Counted from the first letter of the stretch, positions 16,456 through 26,833 are shown. The stretch: DNA of 60,029 nt from Paracoccaceae bacterium (GCA_030750975.1 JASMHC010000020.1:1-60029), one strand, 5' to 3'. A program made the numbers and translations. The notes: generated by a model from the letters alone, not told the origin.

Positions 16456-17274
16456 ATGCGTTTCTTTCTAACTCTGATCGCAACCCTGTTTGCAGGCGCA
16501 CTGGCCGCCGAACCGGTATCACTGGACAGCGTCACGCTGGATGACGGTCGTGTCCTGACGATTCAGCGGTTCCCCTTTGACGCTGAATTGCAGCTGGATG
16601 GGCAATCGATTTTAGAGGATGCCGGGGTCGAAATGTTCGACGCGGGCGAAGCAGGGATACTGGTGCAAACCTGGCATGGCGGAAATTCCTGCCCGTATTC
16701 TTTCAGGCTGATGGATAAAACCAATGGTGAATTCCGGCAGATCAATCTTAACAGCGACCGGCCCGAGGTTTTTGCCGAATGCGAAGGATTGATTTCGGTC
16801 ATCCCGGAATTGGCGACGATCCTGACCGAACGGTATAGCACGCGGAACATGGCCAAGGGGTATATCTGGTACGGGTACGCACTCGAAGAGTTTGCGGTCC
16901 CAATCATGGGGGGCAACGCGCCCGAGCCTGAACCGGGCGACATGGTCACGCGCTGGAACGGGGAAGACCCCTATGACTTCCTGCGGGATCCGGTCGAACA
17001 AAAGCGTTTGCTGCGAGTGATCTCGGAAGTGCAATTTGACGATCTGTCCTGGCTGATGTCCTTTCGGTCGCCCGCCTATGTGGAAGGGGATTATCTGCTG
17101 ATGGATGGATGCGTGAAATATCTGTGCGACGCCCAGAACGCGATTGTTGCGGTGCGCGTTTCGGATGGTCAGCCTTTCGTGCGCATCTATGACGACGGCG
17201 CGGTGACGCTGGGCGGGCCTGCGGACGAAGAATTGCCACCGGCGATCCAGGCCCATGCGGCGCGATATCCCTGA
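16456..17274 (+). CDS. Secreted protein of unknown function
   Basis: I do not recognise this 272-residue protein. It starts with a clear Sec signal peptide (RFFLTLIATLFAGALAAEP, cleavage probably after about residue 18). The mature part is soluble, acidic and has four cysteines (NSCPY, AECEG and a closely spaced pair in DGCVKYLC), which suggests disulphides in the periplasm. It begins 9 bp after the ruvB stop, so it may be cotranscribed, without an obvious functional link. The ribosome site is weak (GTGAAAG). Confidence 0.65.
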   Translation: MRFFLTLIATLFAGALAAEPVSLDSVTLDDGRVLTIQRFPFDAELQLDGQSILEDAGVEMFDAGEAGILVQTWHGGNSCPYSFRLMDKTNGEFRQINLNSDRPEVFAECEGLISVIPELATILTERYSTRNMAKGYIWYGYALEEFAVPIMGGNAPEPEPGDMVTRWNGEDPYDFLRDPVEQKRLLRVISEVQFDDLSWLMSFRSPAYVEGDYLLMDGCVKYLCDAQNAIVAVRVSDGQPFVRIYDDGAVTLGGPADEELPPAIQAHAARYP

Positions 17275-17390
17275 AACGGTGAATATGGCCGTGAGACTCG
17301 AGTTGTTTTCGAAACCCTTTGGGCGTTGATGCAGGATTGAGTTTTGCCGCCCTCTGGTCCAGACAGGCGCCCAACAAAACAGGAGCGCCC

Positions 17391-18011
17391 ATGACACCGC
17401 AGGATATCGAAGCCCTTTTCACCCGGTCCGACGGCTCATATGGGTTTGCCCGCTGGGGGCGTCCGATTGCACCGATTGTGTTCGGGGTCAGGGATGAAAC
17501 CCTGTCGATTGTCAAAGGCGCGCTCGAGGCCGTCGTGGCCCTGGCCGGCCACAAGATGGCCGAAACCGACCCCGAACTGGGGTCGAACCTGATGGTGTTC
17601 TTTTTCCGTGATTGGAAGGAATTGCCAGAGGTGCCTGATCTTGACAAGCTGATCCCCGAATTGGGACCATTGGTCGACCGGCTGAAAGCGGCGGGGGCCA
17701 ACCAGTACCGGCTGTTCCGGTTTGACGACAGCGGCGCGATCAAGGCGGCGTTCGTGTTTTTGTGCATGGACAGGGACATGGCGAAACTGCCCGCCGAAAC
17801 CCTGGCCTTGCAGCAGGTTGCCCAAACGATGCTGCTTTGGTCGGACAGGGCGTTCCGTACGTCGTCGCCTCTGGCCGTGACCGAAGGCGGCGCAACGATC
17901 CTGAAGCCCGAAATCGCGGGCGTGATCCGTGCCGCCTATGATCCGGTGATGCCGGTGGCGGCGGCGGACCCAAGCCATGCCTTGCGCCTGTCGGCCCGTA
18001 TCGGGCTTTAG
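17391..18011 (+). CDS. Cytosolic protein of unknown function
   Basis: A 206-residue soluble protein that I do not recognise. There is no signal peptide or membrane segment. The sequence is balanced and looks globular, with features such as YGFARWGRPIAPIVFGV near the N-terminus and a long central helical stretch. The ATG at 17391 has an AGGAGCG ribosome site, which supports this start over the longer frame. It lies between a secreted protein gene and the tol-pal operon, on the same strand. Confidence 0.65.
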   Translation: MTPQDIEALFTRSDGSYGFARWGRPIAPIVFGVRDETLSIVKGALEAVVALAGHKMAETDPELGSNLMVFFFRDWKELPEVPDLDKLIPELGPLVDRLKAAGANQYRLFRFDDSGAIKAAFVFLCMDRDMAKLPAETLALQQVAQTMLLWSDRAFRTSSPLAVTEGGATILKPEIAGVIRAAYDPVMPVAAADPSHALRLSARIGL

Positions 18012-18067
18012 CCCGTTGCATTTCACCGTCGATTGCGCATTGTCAGGGCAGCAAGCAGGAGACGGCC

Positions 18068-18457
18068 TTGGTCCATAATTTTGAATTGCGCGTCTATTAC
18101 GAAGACACCGATCTGGCGGGGATCGTCTATTACGCCAATTATCTGAAATTCATCGAACGGGCGCGCACCGAATGGGTGCGCGATATCGGCATTGACCAGA
18201 CCGAGCTTAAGGCCAGTGACGGCATTGTGTTCGCGGTGCGGCGGGTCGAGGCCGACTATCTGTCTCCGGCGAAGTTTGATGATGAACTGGTGGTTCAGAC
18301 CAGCCCCGTTCAGGTGACAGGTGCGCGGATCGTCCTTCAGCAGGATGTCAAGCGCGGGCAAGAGGTTCTGTTCTCGGCTGTGGTCACGATCGTGGCCCTG
18401 TCCGAGACCGGTCATCCGGTGCGATTGCCCGGCAATATCCGGCTGATGTTGCACTGA
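18068..18457 (+). CDS. ybgC: Tol-Pal system-associated acyl-CoA thioesterase
   Basis: A 129-residue hotdog-fold thioesterase, the usual first gene of tol-pal operons. The active-site segment YYEDTDLAGIVYYANY carries the catalytic Asp (residue 15), and FIERARTEW follows as in YbgC. Known relatives hydrolyse short acyl-CoAs or act with acyl carrier protein in phospholipid metabolism. The start is unusual: no ATG is available, and a TTG at 18068 (or the next codon, GTG) follows an AGGAGAC ribosome site at good distance. Context supports the tol-pal assignment. Confidence 0.9.
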   Translation: MVHNFELRVYYEDTDLAGIVYYANYLKFIERARTEWVRDIGIDQTELKASDGIVFAVRRVEADYLSPAKFDDELVVQTSPVQVTGARIVLQQDVKRGQEVLFSAVVTIVALSETGHPVRLPGNIRLMLH

Positions 18458-18564
18458 TCTGCCGAAACAGGCCCTGTTATCCCATAGCCATTGGCCTCGT
18501 CTGTGTTTTCCGTTAGATTGCCGCCAAAAGTGCCGCAATGCGGCAGGTGGGAAAGAGCAGGCTA

Positions 18565-19260
18565 ATGGAAACGGAAACCCTCGCCCTTGCGCAGGAGATT
18601 GATTTCTCCATGTGGGCGCTATTTGCACGAGCAACCCTGACCGTCAAACTGGTGGTCCTGTTGCTGATCCTTTCATCCTTCTGGTCGTGGTCGATCATCA
18701 TTCAGAAATCGATGAATTTCGCATCGGCGCGGCGCGAGGCGTCAAAGTTTGATCGGGCCTTCTGGTCGGGTGAACCGCTTGAGGATCTGTTCGAGACAAT
18801 CGGCAGCCAGCCACGCGGGCGGTCGGAAAAGATTTTTGCCGCTGGCATGATCGAATGGAAGCGGTCGCACAAAACCGACGGGGCCATGATCGCAGGGGCG
18901 CATGCGCGGATTGACCGGTCAATGGATGTGGCCATCGCGAAAGAGGCGGAAGGGCTGCAAAAGGGCCTGCCCATTCTGGCGACCATCGGCTCCACCGCCC
19001 CGTTTGTCGGGCTTTTTGGCACGGTCTGGGGCATCATGAACGCCTTTGTCGAGATTGCCGCCCAGCAAAATACCAATCTGGCGGTTGTCGCCCCCGGTAT
19101 CGCCGAGGCGCTGATGGCGACGGCCTTGGGGTTGCTTGCCGCGATCCCGGCGGTGATTTTCTATAACAAGCTCAGCTCGGACAGTGATCGGATCGTCGGC
19201 GGTTATGAAGCCTTTGCCGATGAGTTTTCGACCCTGCTCAGCCGCCAGTTGGACAGTTGA
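18565..19260 (+). CDS. tolQ: Tol-Pal system proton channel subunit TolQ
   Basis: TolQ forms the proton-motive-force motor with TolR at the inner membrane for outer membrane constriction during division. The 231-residue protein has one N-terminal helix (about 28-48), a cytoplasmic loop, and two C-terminal helices containing the conserved TIGSTAPFVGLFGTVWGIM and ALMATALGLLAAIPAVI motifs. The ATG at 18565 follows a GAGCAGG site. The homologous ExbB would be encoded beside exbD/tonB, whereas this gene is within an intact tol-pal set. Confidence 0.94.
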   Translation: METETLALAQEIDFSMWALFARATLTVKLVVLLLILSSFWSWSIIIQKSMNFASARREASKFDRAFWSGEPLEDLFETIGSQPRGRSEKIFAAGMIEWKRSHKTDGAMIAGAHARIDRSMDVAIAKEAEGLQKGLPILATIGSTAPFVGLFGTVWGIMNAFVEIAAQQNTNLAVVAPGIAEALMATALGLLAAIPAVIFYNKLSSDSDRIVGGYEAFADEFSTLLSRQLDS

Positions 19261-19263
19261 TCC

Positions 19264-19740
19264 ATGGGGGCCGGAGTTATCAAGAATAACGGGGGTGGCG
19301 CGGGAAGCCGCAGGCGCAGACGCCGCCGCGCCCAGCCGATGTCAGAGATCAACGTCACACCCTTCGTCGACGTGATGCTGGTCTTGCTGATCATATTCAT
19401 GGTGGCGGCCCCGCTGATGACCGTCGGCGTGCCTGTGGAACTGCCGAAAACGGCGGCCAAGGCGCTGGCCACGGATCAAGAGGAGCCGCTGACTGTAACC
19501 CTTACCGCCGATGGCGTGGTGATGATCCAGAAAACCGAAACCGCCCGGGACGAGCTGATTTCCAAGCTCAGGGCCGTGGCCGCCGAGCGGGCCAGCACCA
19601 AAGTGTATCTGCGGGCCGACGGGGCTGTGGCCTATGAACAGGTCGTGCAGGTGATGGGGGCGCTGAACGCCGGAGGTTTTGACGATATTGGTCTGGTGAC
19701 GGATATCGGCGGGCCGGCGCTGGACGGCTCGGGTAATTAA
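19264..19740 (+). CDS. tolR: Tol-Pal system protein TolR
   Basis: TolR partners TolQ in the motor and reaches into the periplasm. The 158-residue protein starts with a very Arg-rich cytoplasmic stretch. The motif MSEINVTPFVDVMLVLLIIF follows, where the Asp in the membrane helix (FVDVML) is the proton-carrying residue. The remainder is the periplasmic ExbD/TolR domain. Only three bases separate it from tolQ. Confidence 0.94.
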   Translation: MGAGVIKNNGGGAGSRRRRRRRAQPMSEINVTPFVDVMLVLLIIFMVAAPLMTVGVPVELPKTAAKALATDQEEPLTVTLTADGVVMIQKTETARDELISKLRAVAAERASTKVYLRADGAVAYEQVVQVMGALNAGGFDDIGLVTDIGGPALDGSGN

Positions 19741-19749
19741 GGGCAACCG

Positions 19750-20850
19750 GTGAAGACGGGCAGCTATATCTCGGGTGCGGCCCATATCGGGCTGATCGGC
19801 TGGGTGTTGATCGGGGATGTGTTTTCCAACGATCCGCCAGAGCCGACGGTGACGGATGTCTCGGTGATATCCGCAAACGAATTCGACGCCATGTTCGCCG
19901 ATACCGCAGCGCCCGAGATTGCGGTTGATCTGGCCATGATGGCCCCGGCGCCGAACGAAGATTTGCTGGACGACCCAGTTGAACTGACCGAAGACGCCGC
20001 ACCGCTATTTGAAGACCCCGCCGATACCGAGGCCCCGGCCGAAGAGACGCAGCCCGATGTTTCGGGTGTCCAGCCGATGCCGGATGCCGATGTGTCGCTG
20101 GAAGTGCCGACCATGGCCTTGCCCAGCTTCGAGACCGGACCGGATATCGAGATCGATAACAGCGACGAACCCAAAGCCCGCGAAGCCCCGCGCGTGGCGC
20201 CTATTCCGACATTGCGGCCGGAAACCGATGTTGCCGTGTCGAACGAGGTGACGCAAGCCGCTGCCGAAATCGAAGCGCCCGACGTGGCCGAGGACGCAGC
20301 CGAAGATGCCGCGCCCGAAGAGGCCACGACCGAGATCGTGACCGAAGCCGAGCAGCCCGCCGGTGCCCCGACCGCCGTGCCGATGCCGCGTATGCGGCCC
20401 CAGCCGACGCGCACCACCCAGGCCCCGCCGCAACCGGCGGCATCGTCGGATGCGCTGAATGACGCGCTGTCCGAGGCGCTGGGTGTCGCCTCTGAAGCTC
20501 CGGCGGCCCCGCCCGTTCCAACCGGACCGCCGCTGTCATTTGCCGAAACCGAGGCGCTGCGCGTGGCGGTGTCCAATTGCTGGAACACCGGGTCCCTGTC
20601 CTCGGCCGCCTTGCGCGTCACCGTGGTGGTTGGCGTGCAAATGGCCGAGACCGGCCAGCCCGTGGCATCGTCCATCCGGATGATTTCCAGCGATGGCGGC
20701 GCAGGCGACGCGGTTACACAAGCTTATGAGGCGGCAAGAAGGGCTATTCTCAGATGCGGCACAAAAGGGTATGACCTTCCCGTAGAGAAGTATGGCCAGT
20801 GGCGCGATATCGAAATGACATTCAACCCGGAAAAAATGCGGATCAAATGA
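19750..20850 (+). CDS. tolA: TolA-like periplasmic linker of the Tol-Pal system
   Basis: TolA links the TolQR motor to TolB and Pal. The 366-residue protein has a GTG start, a short N-terminal membrane anchor (about 8-25) and a long, low-complexity middle (about 30-260) dominated by Asp, Glu, Ala, Pro and Thr. The C-terminal domain (about 262-366) starts [18 protein letters not shown], with two cysteines, as expected of TolA/TonB C-terminal folds. The middle has many prolines and is not the Lys/Ala helix of E. coli TolA, so an extended disordered spacer is more likely. Position between tolR and tolB supports the call. Confidence 0.85.
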   Translation: MKTGSYISGAAHIGLIGWVLIGDVFSNDPPEPTVTDVSVISANEFDAMFADTAAPEIAVDLAMMAPAPNEDLLDDPVELTEDAAPLFEDPADTEAPAEETQPDVSGVQPMPDADVSLEVPTMALPSFETGPDIEIDNSDEPKAREAPRVAPIPTLRPETDVAVSNEVTQAAAEIEAPDVAEDAAEDAAPEEATTEIVTEAEQPAGAPTAVPMPRMRPQPTRTTQAPPQPAASSDALNDALSEALGVASEAPAAPPVPTGPPLSFAETEALRVAVSNCWNTGSLSSAALRVTVVVGVQMAETGQPVASSIRMISSDGGAGDAVTQAYEAARRAILRCGTKGYDLPVEKYGQWRDIEMTFNPEKMRIK

Positions 20851-22175
20851 TGACACGTCTTATTGCGATCATACTGGCCTTGATGGCCCTGACCCTTCCC
20901 GCCCAGGCGCAGGCCCAGACACAAGGACCGCTGCGGATCGAGATCACCGAAGGCGTGATTGAACCCTTGCCCTTCGCAGTGCCAAGCTTTGTTGCGGCCA
21001 ATGACAATGCCACGCAGATCGGCCAGAACATCGCCGAAGTCATCGCCGCCGATCTGGAAGGCACCGGGCTGTTCCGCACCATTCAGGCATCGGCCTATAT
21101 CAGCCAGATCACCAGTTTTACGTCACCCGTACAGTTTTCCGACTGGAAAGCGATCAACGCGCAGGCGCTGGTGACGGGGCAGGTCAGCGCCGACAGCAGC
21201 GGGCGTCTGGTGGTTCAGTTCCGTGTCTATGACGTGTTCGCCGGACAAGAGCTTGGCAACGGGCTGCAATTCGCCGGCACGACCGATGGCTGGCGGCGGA
21301 TGGCCCACAAGGTGGCGGATGCGGTTTATAGCCGGATCACCGGTGAAAGCGGCTATTTCGACAGCCGCGTGGTTTTCGTGTCCGAAACCGGCGGCAAGGG
21401 CAACCGCAAGAAATCGCTGGCGATCATGGATTATGACGGCGCGAATATGCAATTGCTGACTGATGACACGTCGCTGTTGCTTGCGCCGCGATTCTCGCCC
21501 AGCGGTGATCGGGTGCTTTACACCAGCTATGAAACCGGCTTTCCGCGGATTTACCTGCTGGATGTGGGCAGCGCGCGACGCCGCGTGCTTGAGGATCAGC
21601 CCGGCTCGATCAGCTTTGCGCCACGCTTCGGGCCGGACGGGAATACGGTGGTCTATTCGCTGGCAACGGGGGGCAACACCGATCTTTACCGCATGTCGCT
21701 GAACGGGACAGGGCGGGTGCGCCTGACCAGTTCTCCGGCGATCGACACCGCCCCCAGCTTTTCGCCCGATGGCAGCCAGATCGTGTTTGAAAGCGACCGG
21801 TCTGGCAGTCAGCAGCTTTATATCATGCCAGCCACTGGCGGGCAGGCCAAGCGGATCAGCTTTGGCCCGGGCCGCTATGGCACTCCGGTCTGGTCGCCGC
21901 GCGGAGACCTTGTTGCGTTCACCAAGCAATATCGCGGCCGGTTTCATATCGGGGTGATGCGCACCGACGGGTCCGAGGAACGTCTTCTGACCGCCAGCTT
22001 CCTTGACGAGGGGCCAAGCTGGTCGCCCAATGGCCGCGTGGTCCTGTTCACCCGCGAAACGCAAGGCACGCTTGGGGCGTCCTCGCTTTATTCGGTGGAC
22101 ATCACCGGCCGGAATTTGAAACGCATCCACACCCCGTTCGGGGCGTCTGATCCGGCATGGGGACCGCTGCAATAG
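20847..22175 (+). CDS. tolB: Tol-Pal system beta-propeller protein TolB
   Basis: TolB is the periplasmic partner of Pal and TolA. The 442-residue precursor starts with a signal peptide ending AQAQAQ, then the N-terminal alpha/beta domain (about 25-160). A six-bladed beta-propeller follows with repeated SPxGxxVLYTS-like blades (for example [26 protein letters not shown] and [13 protein letters not shown]). The first ATG overlaps the tolA stop (ATGATG), and either of two adjacent ATGs may be used. Confident. Confidence 0.96.
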   Translation: MMTRLIAIILALMALTLPAQAQAQTQGPLRIEITEGVIEPLPFAVPSFVAANDNATQIGQNIAEVIAADLEGTGLFRTIQASAYISQITSFTSPVQFSDWKAINAQALVTGQVSADSSGRLVVQFRVYDVFAGQELGNGLQFAGTTDGWRRMAHKVADAVYSRITGESGYFDSRVVFVSETGGKGNRKKSLAIMDYDGANMQLLTDDTSLLLAPRFSPSGDRVLYTSYETGFPRIYLLDVGSARRRVLEDQPGSISFAPRFGPDGNTVVYSLATGGNTDLYRMSLNGTGRVRLTSSPAIDTAPSFSPDGSQIVFESDRSGSQQLYIMPATGGQAKRISFGPGRYGTPVWSPRGDLVAFTKQYRGRFHIGVMRTDGSEERLLTASFLDEGPSWSPNGRVVLFTRETQGTLGASSLYSVDITGRNLKRIHTPFGASDPAWGPLQ

Positions 22176-22240
22176 GCAGGCGTTTCCAAGCCCCGCTGCC
22201 CGTGATAGGATAGAGACAACAAAGACAAGAGAGCAGAGCC

Positions 22241-22750
22241 ATGAAGATTTTGACGAAAACCGTTTTGCTGGTGGTGGGACTGACCCTTGCCGCCTGCGAA
22301 CAAACCGGCCGGTTCGACAACCCGTCCAATAACGAGGCTTCGGATTATTTCAATCAGGATAATCTGGCCCTCGCGGCATCCGACCCGCAATCGCCTGCCT
22401 ATTTCCAGCAATTCGTCGGCGACCGCGTTTTGTATAACGTCAACGAATATACCCTCAGCGTCGAAGCGCGGGGCATTCTGGACGGGCAGGCCGAATGGCT
22501 GATCGCCAATCCGGGCTTTACCGCGATTGTGGAAGGCCACGCGGACGAACGCGGCACGCGCGAATACAACCTTGCCCTTGGCGACCGCCGGGCCAACTCG
22601 GCCCGCGATTATCTGCTCAGCCGTGGGGTATCCGCAAGCCGGGTGAAAACCGTCAGCTACGGCAAGGAACGTCCGGCCCAGCTGTGCAGCGAGGAAAGCT
22701 GTTACAGCGCGAACCGCCGTGCGGTGACCGTTTTGGTCGCCGGAGGCTGA
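22241..22750 (+). CDS. pal: Peptidoglycan-associated lipoprotein Pal
   Basis: Pal is an outer-membrane lipoprotein that binds peptidoglycan and TolB. The 169-residue precursor has a lipoprotein signal with lipobox LAAC (lipidated Cys19). The C-terminal OmpA-like domain has the diaminopimelate-binding motif VEGHADERGTREYNLALGDRRA, with the expected Asp and Arg. A GAGCAGAG ribosome site precedes the ATG, 65 bp after tolB. Confidence 0.96.
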   Translation: MKILTKTVLLVVGLTLAACEQTGRFDNPSNNEASDYFNQDNLALAASDPQSPAYFQQFVGDRVLYNVNEYTLSVEARGILDGQAEWLIANPGFTAIVEGHADERGTREYNLALGDRRANSARDYLLSRGVSASRVKTVSYGKERPAQLCSEESCYSANRRAVTVLVAGG

Positions 22751-22776
22751 TCCGGCATTTGTAAGAGAGTATTCCG

Positions 22777-23598
22777 ATGCGCCTGACCGTTTTATTCGCT
22801 GCGCTTTTGTCGATTGCGCCGCTTCTGCCTGCCTCTGCCCAGCAATCGTCTTTGGCGGATATACGTTCAGAGCTGTCGGCGCTTTACGGGGATATTCTGC
22901 AACTCAAGCAGCAACTGGACCCGACCGGATTGCGGTCGGGGGCCACTGATGGATCAACAACGCTGGACCGCGTGATTTCCATCGAGCGCAGTTTGCAGGT
23001 GCTGACCGCGCGAACCGAAGAGCTGGAATACCGCATTGAACGGATTGTCAGCGATGGCACCAACCGCATCGGCGATCTTGAATTCCGTCTGTGCGAGTTG
23101 GAAGCCGCATGCGATATCGGCACATTGGGTGAAACCCCAAGCCTTGGCGGCGGCACCGGCACCCCTGTCAGCCCGATCTTTGGCGGTTTGGGCAGCGTCG
23201 AGGGCGAAGAGCTGGCCATGTCCGAACGTGCCGATTTTGAAGCGGCACAGCTGGCGATGGAAGAACAGCGCTATCAGGATGCCGAACAATTGTTTGATGA
23301 TTTCATCAAATCCTATCCAGGCGGGCCTTTGGGTGTTCAGGCCCAGATGGGCCGTGGACGGGCGCTTGAGCTTCTGGGCAATCCGCGCGAAGCCGGACGG
23401 GCCTATCTTGCGGCATTCAGCCTGAACCCTGAAGGCGACGACGCCCCGCGCGCCCTGTTGCAGCTTGGCCGCATGATGGCCGCGATCGGGCAGGTGGATG
23501 AAGCCTGCGTGATGCTGGGCGAGGTTGGCCGCCGCTTCCCCGCGTCCCAAGCGGCGTTGGATGCGTCCGCCAATCTGGCCAGTCTGAATTGCCAGTAA
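22777..23598 (+). CDS. cpoB: Cell division coordinator CpoB (YbgF)
   Basis: CpoB coordinates peptidoglycan synthesis with Tol-Pal constriction. The 273-residue precursor has a signal peptide (cleavage after SAQ near residue 21) and an N-terminal coiled coil (about 24-105). A Gly/Pro-rich linker and three TPR-like repeats (about 148-265; FEAAQLAMEEQRYQDAEQLFDDFI is the first) follow. Last gene of the tol-pal set; it overlaps tilS by 10 bp. Confidence 0.92.
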   Translation: MRLTVLFAALLSIAPLLPASAQQSSLADIRSELSALYGDILQLKQQLDPTGLRSGATDGSTTLDRVISIERSLQVLTARTEELEYRIERIVSDGTNRIGDLEFRLCELEAACDIGTLGETPSLGGGTGTPVSPIFGGLGSVEGEELAMSERADFEAAQLAMEEQRYQDAEQLFDDFIKSYPGGPLGVQAQMGRGRALELLGNPREAGRAYLAAFSLNPEGDDAPRALLQLGRMMAAIGQVDEACVMLGEVGRRFPASQAALDASANLASLNCQ

Positions 23599-24845
23599 AC
23601 GCGGACACCCGCATTTCTGAAAGCTTTGCCCGCGCGTTGCAGGGCTTTGACCAGCCTCGCCTTGGCGTGGCTGTGTCAGGCGGTGGCGACAGCGTGGCGA
23701 TGCTGCGCCTTGCACAGATATGGGCGTCGGGCAGGGGTGTGGCGCTTTACGTCTATTGTGTCGATCACGGGCTTCGCGCGGAAGCGGCGGACGAGGCAGC
23801 GTTTGTCGCAGCGCTTTGTGAAAGCCTTGGCGTGAGGGTGCGTGTGCTGAAATGGCAGGGGTGGGACGGTAAGGGCAACCTGTCGGCCAGGGCGCGGGCC
23901 GCACGGTATGATCTGATCGCCTCGGCGGCGCGGGCCGATGATGTGCCAGCCGTGCTTTTGGCCCATACGCGCGATGATCAGGCGGAAACCGTGCTGATGT
24001 CTCTGGCGCGGCGTTCCGGCGTGGACGGGCTGTCGGGCATGCCGGTTTTCAGGCAGGATCGGGGCATCACCTGGCTGCGCCCCCTGCTGGGTACGGCCCG
24101 GGCCGAGCTTCGGGACTATCTGGGCGGGCTTGGGCAAAGCTGGTGTGACGATCCCGGCAACGAGGACACGACCCATGAGCGTATCCGCATGCGCAAGGCC
24201 CAGCCGATGCTGAACAGCCTGGGGCTGACCACCACTGCGCTGGCGGATGTGGCGGCCAATATGCAGGCGGTTCGGGATGCGCTGGAAGCGGCCAAGGCGG
24301 ACGGTTTGAAACGCCATGCGCAATCTGTTCAGGGTGCGGTGAAACTTGCGGCGGGCTTTTTGACCGAACCGCGCGAATTGCAGCGGCGTATTCTGATCCA
24401 TTGCCTAAGCTGGGTCGCCCCGTCTGCCAGCCCGTCACGCGGTGATGCGCAGCAGCGGGCGCTGGCGCACATGGCACAAGGCAATGACACGACCCTTCAG
24501 GGCTGCCTGATCCAGCGCAAGGGCGATGGGTTCTGGATCCTTCGCGAACCGGGGGCGGTTGCGGGGATCACGGCCTTGATCGGCGAAACATGGGATTCTC
24601 GCTGGATTGTGAGCGGACCGGCGAAATCTGGTCAGTTCCACATCGCCCCTTTGACCGAAGCCGGGCTTTCCGAGTGCCAAAACTGGCGCGATTCGGGCCT
24701 TCCGAGGGCTTTTTTCCTGTCCTCTCCGGCGATTTGGCAGGAACAGCGCCTCATTGCGGCCCCAAAAGCAGGCTATGGTCATGGCTGGTCGGCGGATTTG
24801 GTCCGAAGTGACGCAGATTTTCACAATGCGGCCATGAGGCGTTGA
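23589..24845 (+). CDS. tilS: tRNA(Ile)-lysidine synthetase TilS
   Basis: TilS attaches lysine to cytidine 34 of tRNA-Ile(CAU), changing decoding from AUG to AUA, and is essential. The 418-residue protein has the PP-loop SGGGDS (about 30-35) with surrounding GVAVSGGGDSVAM, then VDHGLRAEAADEA and the HTRDDQAETVLM segment. The C-terminal half is the less conserved TilS-specific domain. No ATG lies before the PP-loop, so the TTG at 23589, inside the end of cpoB, is the best start; the ribosome site is weak, and coupling to cpoB translation is likely. Next gene is ftsH, as in many bacteria. Confidence 0.92.
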   Translation: MPVNADTRISESFARALQGFDQPRLGVAVSGGGDSVAMLRLAQIWASGRGVALYVYCVDHGLRAEAADEAAFVAALCESLGVRVRVLKWQGWDGKGNLSARARAARYDLIASAARADDVPAVLLAHTRDDQAETVLMSLARRSGVDGLSGMPVFRQDRGITWLRPLLGTARAELRDYLGGLGQSWCDDPGNEDTTHERIRMRKAQPMLNSLGLTTTALADVAANMQAVRDALEAAKADGLKRHAQSVQGAVKLAAGFLTEPRELQRRILIHCLSWVAPSASPSRGDAQQRALAHMAQGNDTTLQGCLIQRKGDGFWILREPGAVAGITALIGETWDSRWIVSGPAKSGQFHIAPLTEAGLSECQNWRDSGLPRAFFLSSPAIWQEQRLIAAPKAGYGHGWSADLVRSDADFHNAAMRR

Positions 24846-24919
24846 ACCTTTCGTCTGCATGTCTATTTTAAGTCCATCACCGCGGGCTGCCCGTGGTACA
24901 CAGTTTTAGGAGAAATTCC

Positions 24920-26833
24920 TTGGGTAACATGAGAAACGTCGCCTTCTGGGTGGTCCTGTTCCTCCTTGTTCTGGCGCTTTTCAACCTGTTCAGCGGCAAC
25001 GGAGCCACTGTTTCAAGCCAGCAAGTCAGCTATTCCGAATTCGTCAGCTCGGTCGAATCCGGCGGCATCCAGAATGCCACGCTGGACGGCGAGAAGGTGC
25101 GCTTTACCACGTCCGACGGGCGCGAGTACCAGACAGTCAAACCATCCGATGCTGAGATCACCAACCTGCTGATCGGCAACAACGTGCCCTTCACGGCGGA
25201 AAGCCAGGAACAATCGGGGCTTCAAGCCTTTCTGATTTCGCTTCTGCCCTTCCTGCTGCTGGTCGGCGTTTGGATTTATTTCATGAACCGGATGCAGGGC
25301 GGTGGCCGTGGCGGCGCGATGGGCTTTGGCAAATCCAAGGCCAAGATGCTGACCGAAAAGCAGGGCCGCGTCACGTTTGACGATGTCGCCGGTATTGACG
25401 AGGCCAAGGAAGAGCTTGAAGAAATCGTCGAGTTCCTGCGCAACCCTCAGAAATTCAGCCGCCTTGGCGGTAAGATCCCCAAGGGGGCGCTGCTGGTCGG
25501 CCCTCCGGGCACTGGTAAGACGCTGCTGGCCCGCTCGGTGGCGGGTGAGGCAGGCGTGCCTTTCTTCACCATTTCAGGCTCGGACTTTGTCGAGATGTTT
25601 GTGGGTGTCGGTGCAAGCCGTGTTCGTGACATGTTCGAACAGGCCAAGAAAAACGCGCCCTGTATCGTGTTCATTGACGAGATTGACGCCGTGGGCCGCC
25701 ATCGTGGTGCCGGTTACGGCGGTGGTAATGACGAGCGTGAACAGACACTCAACCAGTTGCTGGTCGAAATGGACGGGTTTGAAGCCAACGAGGGTGTGAT
25801 CATCATCGCGGCGACCAACCGCAAGGATGTTCTGGACCCCGCGCTGCTGCGTCCGGGCCGGTTTGACCGTCAGGTCACGGTGGGCAACCCCGATATCAAG
25901 GGCCGCGAGAAAATCCTTGGGGTGCACGCCCGCAAGACACCGCTTGGCCCAGACGTGGATCTGCGCATCATCGCGCGGGGTACGCCGGGCTTTTCGGGTG
26001 CCGATCTGGCAAACCTTGTGAACGAAGCGGCCCTTGCCGCTGCCCGCGTGGGCCGTCGTTTCGTGACGATGGAGGATTTTGAGAACGCCAAGGACAAGGT
26101 GATGATGGGCGCCGAGCGTCGCAGCATGGTTCTAACGCCCGAGCAAAAGGAAAAGACCGCCTATCACGAGGCAGGCCATGCCGTAGTGGGAATGGAGTTG
26201 CCGCAATGTGATCCGGTCTATAAGGCCACGATCATTCCGCGGGGCGGGGCTTTGGGCATGGTTGTGTCTTTGCCTGAAATCGACCGCTTGAACTGGCACA
26301 AATCCGAGTGCGAGGAAAAGCTGGCCATGACCATGGCGGGCAAGGCGGCCGAGATCATCAAATACGGTGAAGAGAACGTCTCAAACGGTCCGGCAGGCGA
26401 TATCATGCAGGCCAGCCAGCTGGCGCGCGCGATGGTGCTGCGCTGGGGCATGTCCGAAAAGGTCGGCAATATCGACTATTCCGAAGCGGCCGAGGGCTAT
26501 TCGGGCAATACCGCAGGTTTCTCGGTTTCCGCCCATACCAAAGAGCTGATCGAGGACGAGGTACGCCGCTTTATTCAGGAAGCCTATGAACGTGCCCATA
26601 AAATCCTGACGGATCGGCATGATGATTGGGAACGCCTGGCGCAGGGTCTGCTTGAATACGAAACCCTGACCGGCGAAGAGATCGAGCGCGTCATCAAAGG
26701 CCAGCCGCCTCAGTCCGGTCCGGATGAGGATGGTGGGTCGGAAGTGGCCGACAAGCCAAGCGTGACGGCCATTCCGAAGACCCGTTCCAAGAAAGCGCCG
26801 GATGGCGGGATGGAGCCTGAGCCGAGCGCATAG
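24920..26833 (+). CDS. ftsH: ATP-dependent zinc metalloprotease FtsH
   Basis: FtsH is a membrane AAA+ protease that degrades unstable cytosolic and membrane proteins. The 637-residue protein has two membrane helices (about 7-25 and 102-122) flanking a periplasmic domain. Walker A GPPGTGKT lies at 194-201, Walker B is [12 protein letters not shown], and the AAA second region of homology ([17 protein letters not shown]) follows. The zinc site HEAGH is at 416-420, and a disordered tail is rich in Pro, Asp and Lys. The TTG start at 24920 is chosen because TAGGAGA sits about 6 nt upstream; a GTG at 24893 and an ATG nine bases downstream are less well placed. A strong terminator follows. Confidence 0.96.
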   Translation: MGNMRNVAFWVVLFLLVLALFNLFSGNGATVSSQQVSYSEFVSSVESGGIQNATLDGEKVRFTTSDGREYQTVKPSDAEITNLLIGNNVPFTAESQEQSGLQAFLISLLPFLLLVGVWIYFMNRMQGGGRGGAMGFGKSKAKMLTEKQGRVTFDDVAGIDEAKEELEEIVEFLRNPQKFSRLGGKIPKGALLVGPPGTGKTLLARSVAGEAGVPFFTISGSDFVEMFVGVGASRVRDMFEQAKKNAPCIVFIDEIDAVGRHRGAGYGGGNDEREQTLNQLLVEMDGFEANEGVIIIAATNRKDVLDPALLRPGRFDRQVTVGNPDIKGREKILGVHARKTPLGPDVDLRIIARGTPGFSGADLANLVNEAALAAARVGRRFVTMEDFENAKDKVMMGAERRSMVLTPEQKEKTAYHEAGHAVVGMELPQCDPVYKATIIPRGGALGMVVSLPEIDRLNWHKSECEEKLAMTMAGKAAEIIKYGEENVSNGPAGDIMQASQLARAMVLRWGMSEKVGNIDYSEAAEGYSGNTAGFSVSAHTKELIEDEVRRFIQEAYERAHKILTDRHDDWERLAQGLLEYETLTGEEIERVIKGQPPQSGPDEDGGSEVADKPSVTAIPKTRSKKAPDGGMEPEPSA

